Shown here: positions 57,120 to 64,000 of the stretch, one piece after another
Position numbering within the stretch: the stretch's first letter is position 1
How the letters are laid out: every line of letters begins with the position of its first letter
Source: Schistocephalus solidus
Lineage: Eukaryota > Platyhelminthes > Cestoda > Diphyllobothriidea > Diphyllobothriidae
Length of the DNA stretch: 64,000 nucleotides
Assembly: GCA_017591395.1 (NCBI GenBank)
Contig: WEDG01002559.1
Span: 1-64,000 of the forward strand
Direction of reading: 5' to 3'
Translations under genes and position numbers: made by a program
Notes under the pieces: model-generated
What the model was told of the DNA's origin: nothing
Databases searched by the model: none
What the model saw: the letters and a program-made list of their open reading frames with translations, nothing else

Positions 57120-60100
57120 GTACTAATTCATTTACCTCCCACAGACCTCGTAAATTCAATACTCTTTTATTGCTTTTATGCCTTTTACTATTAAACTTGA
57201 AGTGCCGTCCTACGTTGGACTATATAATACAACTCGCTCGTACTGATTACTTACGTTCATTTCACACCATTTTTCTTGTAGCCGGGGGCTCTTTTTGTAT
57301 CACCGAGCATTTCAAGAAAACACTCTGATTATAGAGGATACTGGATCAGTATTTAATGCTACTGCGTTTAATCCATAGAAGAAAGTACAGGCTTTCTCAT
57401 ATGTTTTAAGCTGGGTGCTGTTGGTGCCCTGGAAGTTTAGCCTGGAGTATCCCGGGTTGTTACACGTCAACATCCCTAGCGTAACATCTAGGCCTTTAGT
57501 AATTTCAAGTGTTTTTTTATATTTCCTGCATCACAGACGTTGACCTAACCTTACTTGAATTTGCTAACGCAGATGGTTTTTCTAAAAGCATGCAGCCACG
57601 TTAAGTTACTTTAAACATTTATGGAACGCAGTTGCCTTTAATCCGACCGACTGCTAGGTCACTTCAGGCATATGGTGAAGATGCTCTAGTGAGCCTAAAT
57701 AATCCTTAATCCAGATTGCATGATTAATTCTATCGAGTATTTTGTTTCGCGGTCAACAGGGCGATCTTGGCATTTCGTTGCAGGAAAACTCCCAACAATT
57801 TCCTTACTTATGCAAAGCTTAGTCGCCTTGATATTCATAGTTAGAGCAACGCTTGTCATGTCTCACGAAGTTTCCCGTAGCCGTTTCTTCCACTTGGGTT
57901 TTCGGTTGCTACAATTCAAATCGAACAAGGTGAATAGCGGAAACCTTTTATTCAGTTGCAGCTATCTCTTCATGCTCTCTGTGGCAATAGCCGAAAACAT
58001 GTGGTTTACTGTGAGAACAGCTCTATCAAGCAAAGAATCCATCCGGTCCTGTAGATAGGAGAGGTCAAGATTCGCTCTCCTTCCGCAAGCACCAATGACG
58101 TTAAAATGGAGGTTATTTTGGATTTAGTGAAAGTCCCGCAGTAAAAAGATATTGCTGAGAAGTATCAATTCCAGGAACACGAAAGCACCTTTACATTCTA
58201 CTGCATTCCCTGCATTTGACATTTCCGTTTCCTCGACAGGATTACGAAAAGCTTGATCAGGGCCAAATCTGTAAGCGACTGCTAAGGCGCCACCATATCG
58301 CTCACTATGCGGTTTTCAGTCTTCTGCTTGCCAGAATTTGGTTAACTGATTGAAGTGGTTAAGACAAACCTAATACCTTCGCCACACCAGATGCGTGGTC
58401 AGTCGCCCCTTGCGACTGGTCGCCCACGGATGACAAACCTCACCACCACCAGGCCCAATATGCCAGAGCGCATAATTTTGATTTCCTGAAGTCACAGAAA
58501 GGTCAGAGAGCTGCGGAGCGTTAAAGCTGCCCCCAGGCAGGGTTTGCTATAACGTTTCGAAATTTTAGGGTGTACCTCGTTCGTAGGGTAATGTGGACTC
58601 CAAAGGCGAGGTCTCTTTTGGGGTACCGCAAAGTCCAGTGAAATCTCTAAAGCTTTTAAGATCTAAACGTGTCAGTATTTGCTTCCAAACTATCGGCAAC
58701 CAGAGGACTTTGAAAGGCCAAGCATACGGCATACAAATTGGGCATCAGTTTTTGTGGAAAAAAGAGTCGCATTTTGATTTAGACATAAGAAGTTTGAAAA
58801 CTCTAACTCCACAGGGTTCCTCAAAGGTACATGTTTAATCTGTTATACAGCCTCCATAAATTCTTCAGTAGGTAAGCTAATGAAGGAAACCAATTCAGCA
58901 GGTGAATGAAGTTTATGAGTATTTGAGAGAACCTTGACCAGTAAGATCATACGTCATAGTACCATAAAAAACTCCCTTTTGTGTAAAGACAAAAAAACAA
59001 TGCAATGCAGAACTATTAGCATCCAAGTTCTCTCTTTCGATCCTTTGTCGTGTCAACCCAGCTGTTACATGTCCTTATTACACACCAGGAGATTGCTACA
59101 CGAGCGTGGGAAGAGTTAAAATCGATAGTTTCCTGATGGACTGTCAACTGCGAAATCGATTACACCTAACGCGTTGCGCTAAGAGTGTGACTGTGCTTGG
59201 CTCAAATCCCATAATTTACCCATCTTAGTTAAGTTTGGCAAAACACCACCACGTACCTTTGTATTTGTCAAAGTCATTTGGCGTTTTTCTGGCGTTAGAA
59301 ATCCAGCCTTTTAAGAATACTAGGTGGTTAGGTGGGCAGCGACTCACATAGAGGACTGTATTATTATGTACTCTTCATTTCACCATAGTTCAGATTAAAG
59401 TAACTGTGAACAGCCTACCGCGGTGTAGAGGGTTGAAAGTCGTTCTGAGTCAACTAGATTCTTAACCATAGTCCAAACTCAACGCCCTTTTCCAAATAGC
59501 TTACGCAATTCTTGCAAGTGGAACCAGCCATTCCTCACTAATAATGATGGGGATCTTAAGTGGCAGATTTTCAACAAATAATTCCTAAGAGCTCATGCCA
59601 CATTCATTTATGCTTTAATGCTATTTTTACAGAAAGTAGTTTTAGGAATAAAAAGGTATTGGTCGGCAGTACTTAAAAGCACATTTCTCCAAAAATAAAG
59701 TTCTTGTATTCATTCACATCTCAGGATGGTTATAACCGTAGTGAGTATATTTAGTTTGCGGATTACTGCACTAATAAGAATCCTATCATATTCATAGCTT
59801 TTGATTGAAAGTAATCACTAGAAAAGAGCACGATTAAATGCCAGTTTTCAAAAAATGTTTCCTGTTAGTATTTGGCTCATTTCTGGCTTTATGTGTCACG
59901 TTTCATGGTTGAATTGACATTGCGGGAAAGACAGGAATACTTAAATGCCATTTTGTGCCAGGTTCGCGTCAAATGCCGGTCGTAGGTGAATTCCAAGTAG
60001 GTCTACCAGAGCAAAACAGCTCACCTCTACGCTAATCTTATATCTCCGACCAGAAGCAAATAAACTTCTGGAGGTTTCATGATCAATATATTTAGGGGTC

Positions 60101-60195
60101 ACGTGACTAAAGAAACGGTTTTCAATGGGCAAACCTTGGCGATTACCGGATGCGGGCGAAACCAGTGCTTCGCAAAGGTTCTGCACTGCATGATT
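57120..60195. other. AT-rich unassigned region
   Basis: Frames up to 112 codons without family signature or splice support. No repeat recurrence noticed. Confidence 0.4.
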
Positions 60196-60197
60196 AC

Positions 60198-60283
60198 CCT
60201 CCTCCTCCTCCTCCTCCTCCTCCTCCTCCTCCTCCTCCTCCTCCTCCTCCTCCTCCTCCTCCTCCTCCTCCTCCTCCTCCTCC
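60198..60283. repeat. (CTC)n microsatellite within a pyrimidine-rich tract
   Basis: About 86 bp of CTC triplets followed by imperfect C/T sequence to about 60360. Poly-Glu, poly-Leu and poly-Pro frames across it are artefacts. Confidence 0.97.
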
Positions 60284-60364
60284 CCCTCCCACTTCCCTCC
60301 CCTCCCTCTCTCATTCACCCTCCCCTCCTCCCCTCCTGCCCCCCTCACCTTCCTAGTCCTCCTC

Positions 60365-61170
60365 TTCCCCCATCCTCCTAATACGACTACAATCGCCATT
60401 GCCCACTCTTCGGATCCTTTACTGGCCCTATCTGGAGGATTTCTTTTTTTATGCCTTATACGTTTTCTTTGGCTTCACTATTTCGCGTGTTTTTATCCGA
60501 TCCATTCCTACACCTATCGAAAGCGCGCTACGAAGTTGCCTGCCTGCAGATAGAAAACAGCATTATATGGCCAGGGAATTTCCACAGCCTTCTCTACCCG
60601 GAAGATCAGATAAATACTCTGGTCAATCATGTGCTAATTAGGAAAACTGCTGTGATTTTTACTTCGGCCAGTTGAAAAATGTGAGGAGGTAGGAGCGACC
60701 CAATTCGGAGTAATGCAGTTGTAGGACTATCAGGTTATGAATAAAGAGGTAATAAAGGGAAGGAAGAGCAAGATAAGTTTAGAAGGCTTTAGGAGGAAAC
60801 TAAATCAACAAAAAAACAAAAAGGACACGGGAAGGAGCATATGAGTTTTGGCTGAAGGGAAGAGTGAAGCAGGAAAAAAGAGAGGGGAAGTGAGATATGA
60901 AGACTGACTCATACGTAGAGGATACAGAATAAGAAATAGGAAGAAGGAGTTCCCCGGAAAGAACATAAAAAGATTAAGTAAGGTAGAAGAAAGAAGAATA
61001 AAAAGAATAAATTAAGAGATTGGATGAACCCAAAAAGTAAGGTAGTCAAAGCAGATCCTGTTAAGAGCCAGACATAAGCTTTAAGGTGGCTAGGATAAAA
61101 ATTTCGGAGTTATGTTTTTTTAAAAAACGGGGGAAGTTATTTCAGTGTTCGACGGCATAGTGCTGTCTGT
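60365..61170. other. Unassigned stretch, purine-rich on the plus strand
   Basis: Overlapping 74- and 80-codon frames (60399-60675) have no recognisable domain. The remainder is A/G-rich and non-coding. Confidence 0.35.
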
Positions 61171-61176
61171 GGTAAG

Positions 61177-61488
61177 AAGGATTTGAGAGTCCCCTTAAGC
61201 AGGACAATATAACAGGAACAGCCCACGGTATAGGTATTTTTGTGCCGAATTCCAGGAAAAATGTGGCTAGGTTAAAAGATAGGGTTACGGTTAGCGTTCG
61301 GGTAAAGTAGGGGTAAGTATAGAGCTAAGGTTAGCATTAATTGTAGGGCTGTTGTTTGTGGTAGGGATAGGGCTAAGAGTAGGGCTACGATTTAGGTGTA
61401 TGTCAACACTCATGGCACGGGAATATTCACCCTCTCTGGAATTATGTGCAGGGCCGTGTCCTGTATAGGGGCTGCATAAGTAATCCTT
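61177..61488. mobile_element. Inverted-repeat element with telomere-like core
   Basis: Left AAGGATTTGAGAGTCCCCTT (from about 61177) and right ...GCATAAGTAATCCTT (to 61488) are diverged versions of the inverted ends at 33 and 50 kb. The core (about 61270-61395) is GGGTTA/TTAGGG-like. Internal flanks GAATTCCAGGAAAAAT and CACGGGAATATTCACC correspond to those of the 50.5-kb copy in reverse. TA flanks are not evident here. Confidence 0.55.
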
Positions 61489-61854
61489 GTCCTGTCTTTC
61501 AAATCGAATTGAAGATCCATATTCAAGAAAGTTTGATCACCAATATAAAGGTATGCATACATGTCTGATCATTTAGGCTCCTGCCGGAGCCCATGGTCGG
61601 AAAGTTACTGTCTATATGTACCGCTCCTGTTCTGCCCAGTCGATGAATAGTTGGCGTCCGAGTTGGTGGGTAAAAGATTCTGCCTTTTACTCCCATATCA
61701 GTTTTAAGGGCACATTTTTGGTTGTTTCAGCCTGCATTGCGACACATCATTGTGCTTTTTGGCAGCAGTTGGCCGACAGATGGGCTTTTCCGTCGAGGCT
61801 TCATGCCATACTGGCCTAAAAGTTCACCAGTCACATGCGCTACTTATGCCTAGA

Positions 61855-62165
61855 CGTACACACGACAATTCGACCCATACCGAGGGCTAATGCAAAAAGA
61901 GATAACAAGACCGTGAAAGAAGACGTATCAGTTCGACCGTCGAGTTCAACTTCGTCCACCCTGTACTTCACAGTAGGGACAGTGACTTGTGCTGGATTAT
62001 TGTGAGAGCAGACTTTTAATGCATCTACCTCACCCTCTGTTCCACTCCCCTACCTGAGCTCGATGTCAAGACAGGCTGAATAAGACTGGAGTTGGGAGAT
62101 AGCCGGCTCAGAGTGGCTCGGAAACGGTCCACGCAGCTTGTGACACATGTACACTGGGGCGTAGT
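61855..62165 (+). mobile_element. Diverged fragment of the ~365-bp repeat
   Basis: CACACGACAATTCGACC, a second CAGTTCGACCGTCGAGTTC, GGGACAGTGACTTGTGCTGG and GAGCTCGATGTCAAGACAGG follow the unit order at 10.2-11.6 kb. The first motif appears twice, so there may be a partial duplication. Confidence 0.65.
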
Positions 62166-62169
62166 CTCA

Positions 62170-64000
62170 TCAGGTAGCTTACCAAGGGACGAGGAAAGGG
62201 CTAGCACATTATCTCCACTAGATGCCTAATTTCAAATTTGTTTCTAAGCTTTCTCTAATAAAATTTACATTTTGAAAAATTAATTATCAATCAACTGCGA
62301 ATTACCGCTACCTTACAAGACACTGTTCATATGAACTTATATTCAAATCGGCGACAATTCTTTCCTCCTCCCTTACGTATAGAGCTTTCCTTCCGCCTTC
62401 CAGTTAGTCATGGTTATTTGCTGTAATATTAATTACAGTGTAGTTATTGTTGTCAACACACAAACATTCGAGACTCATTGCAAGATAAAGAAAAAGGTTA
62501 AAGATTTGAGATAAGAGCTCCATATATGTACTCACATTGTACTGCTGAAATTTAAGTCGTACATAGTAGCTCTGGCATACAGAGGAAATTAAAAAATCAC
62601 AGTCGAAATGGGGGATATTTACTAAAAAGGGTTCCTATTGAGAATTATACGATGCAAATGTGTTCTGAGTGCATATACCCGACAGACAGATGGCTCGCTC
62701 GAAAGTTCTATGCGTAATTACACAATGTGATTGAGCATAAAACAGTTGGAATACGTCTGGTACCTTTTTATTCAAAAAATTCTTGACATATTTTCATTTT
62801 CGGTAAAACGACAGGTGTTTATACACTACCACCAGTCTGAACTATGAGACACGATGACAGCACGGAGTTCCACGTTTAATTCAGTGTTTTAAATATCATT
62901 CATTATTACGGGTTCAGTCAATTTGAATTTGAATTTCACTGCATTACGAATGATCGGTCATCTCCGCAGTCGATCAACCACAGACTCCCATGCAAAGATA
63001 AACCCGTTTGAACAGGCCTGTGTCCCCAAGTGCACGGCCAGATATGGGCTCGAAAGGAACTTTCACTACGCCTACCTAGTCTTCAGGTTTCGACCTTGGC
63101 GTCATCGTCCACGAGGGCCGTGGGGTTCAGCCCAGAAGACACTCCGTTTCACTCCCCAAGGTGGCGCAGCACACACACACACACACACAAACACACACAA
63201 ATCATCTCCGTCGCTGAGAATAGATGGTGCGGCTGATCGAGAATGTTCCTGGTCGACTACGCAGTCGTGCGAGTGGAGAGACAGATTTAACATCGACAAA
63301 ATACTCCCGGCTGTTTTCGGAACGCTTGGATCAGTTAACACATAGTAACTGGAAGCCTGTCTGGTCAAATACTTTCTAGACTCGCCGGTTGCTATTCTAC
63401 CTGATCAAACTCGGAATCCAGAAGTTCTGACAATAAAAACAGATGATGACGGCGCCTACCTGTTTGACCCGATCGTCTTCGTCATCCTTCGACCGACGAT
63501 CCCTTACGTCCCTTTTGCCAGTTAATTCGACCGAAGATAACTTACGTTTTTGAGTTCTCACTCAATCTCAAATCGCTTCCAGTCAGCAGCTGTGCACCGA
63601 AGGGGTAATTCAGCGAGAAGAAGGTCCGTGCGTGCGATTGTTTCCGGATTATGAAAAATACTGAAAAACGTTGGTACTCATCCCACCACACGAAATTTTG
63701 TCGGTCCGACTTGGGGTTCCGACCTCCTGCTCAAGCCGCAGTGGGCTAGTAGCAACTCAGACTAACTAAACACCAGAAGATCTCCTGAGTTCACAAGCAG
63801 TCGATAGAAAACTAGAGTCGAGAGCGTAATTGGAGAGGTGGACAGCTCCGGGCATTGGTTCCGATTGTACTGATGGTAGATGGAGCCCAAAATTGAATGA
63901 CGAAACCCTTCCCGAGCGGAAAATTGTCAAACCCATTTGTAATCGATGCATTAGAGGGGACAGCTCTCTTCTTCTTCTTCCTCTTCCTGTTTTGCATGTG
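62170..64000. other. Unassigned region
   Basis: A (CA)n microsatellite lies at 63170-63199. A 140-codon frame (62923-63345) runs through it and has no recognisable domain. Otherwise I see nothing. Confidence 0.4.

Noticed and set aside
59941..60399. 152-codon minus frame and matching plus frames with poly-Glu, poly-Leu or poly-Pro
   Set aside because: They are translations of a CTC microsatellite and its pyrimidine-rich flank.
62923..63345. 140-codon plus-strand gene
   Set aside because: It runs through a CA microsatellite (poly His-Thr) and has no recognisable domain.

Overview
This is eukaryotic, gene-poor, repeat-rich DNA. I read it as the genome of a parasitic flatworm, most likely a diphyllobothriidean tapeworm (Spirometra/Dibothriocephalus type). 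The placement is inference. It rests on the C2H2-tailed LINE, the Penelope-like elements (PLEs), the tRNA-headed repeat with a long structured tail, the TTAGGG-like tracts and a candidate intron of about 80 bp. No bacterial operon, rRNA, CRISPR or intact cellular gene is visible.

Layout. 0.16-1.4 kb: decayed PLE 3' end and a SINE-like repeat. 1.42-8.09 kb: about 19 tandem units of ~360 bp whose minus strand encodes a hammerhead ribozyme (HHR). 8.09-9.5 kb: second PLE 3' end, a 302-bp head-to-tail dimer of the tRNA-headed repeat carrying a different hammerhead fold, and an inverted copy. 10.2-11.6 kb: four ~365-bp tandem units. 12.9-14.2 kb: the best candidates for cellular exons. 14-33 kb: mostly AT-rich unique sequence with scattered repeats. 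33.25-33.81 kb: inverted-repeat element holding telomere-like tracts. 36.7-41 kb: PLE cluster including a nearly full-length but broken element. 41.0-45.5 kb: the tRNA-headed repeat and a minus-strand LINE with endonuclease, reverse transcriptase and zinc-finger tail. 45.5-64 kb: unique sequence with microsatellites, two more inverted-repeat elements, one more PLE remnant and repeat fragments.

How the parts fit together. Two sequence-unrelated repeat families each encode a type I-like hammerhead with a six-base palindromic stem III (CACGTG and TGGCCA). Both occur as tandem units of 300-360 bp. That matches the described plan of metazoan retrozymes and of the schistosome Sm-alpha SINE-like repeat: tandem transcription, self-cleavage, small circular RNA, and mobilisation by another element's enzymes. 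The window also holds degenerate sources of such enzymes (at least five PLE remnants and one LINE). The pairing of ribozyme repeats with PLE machinery is inference. The folds are visible directly in the sequence.
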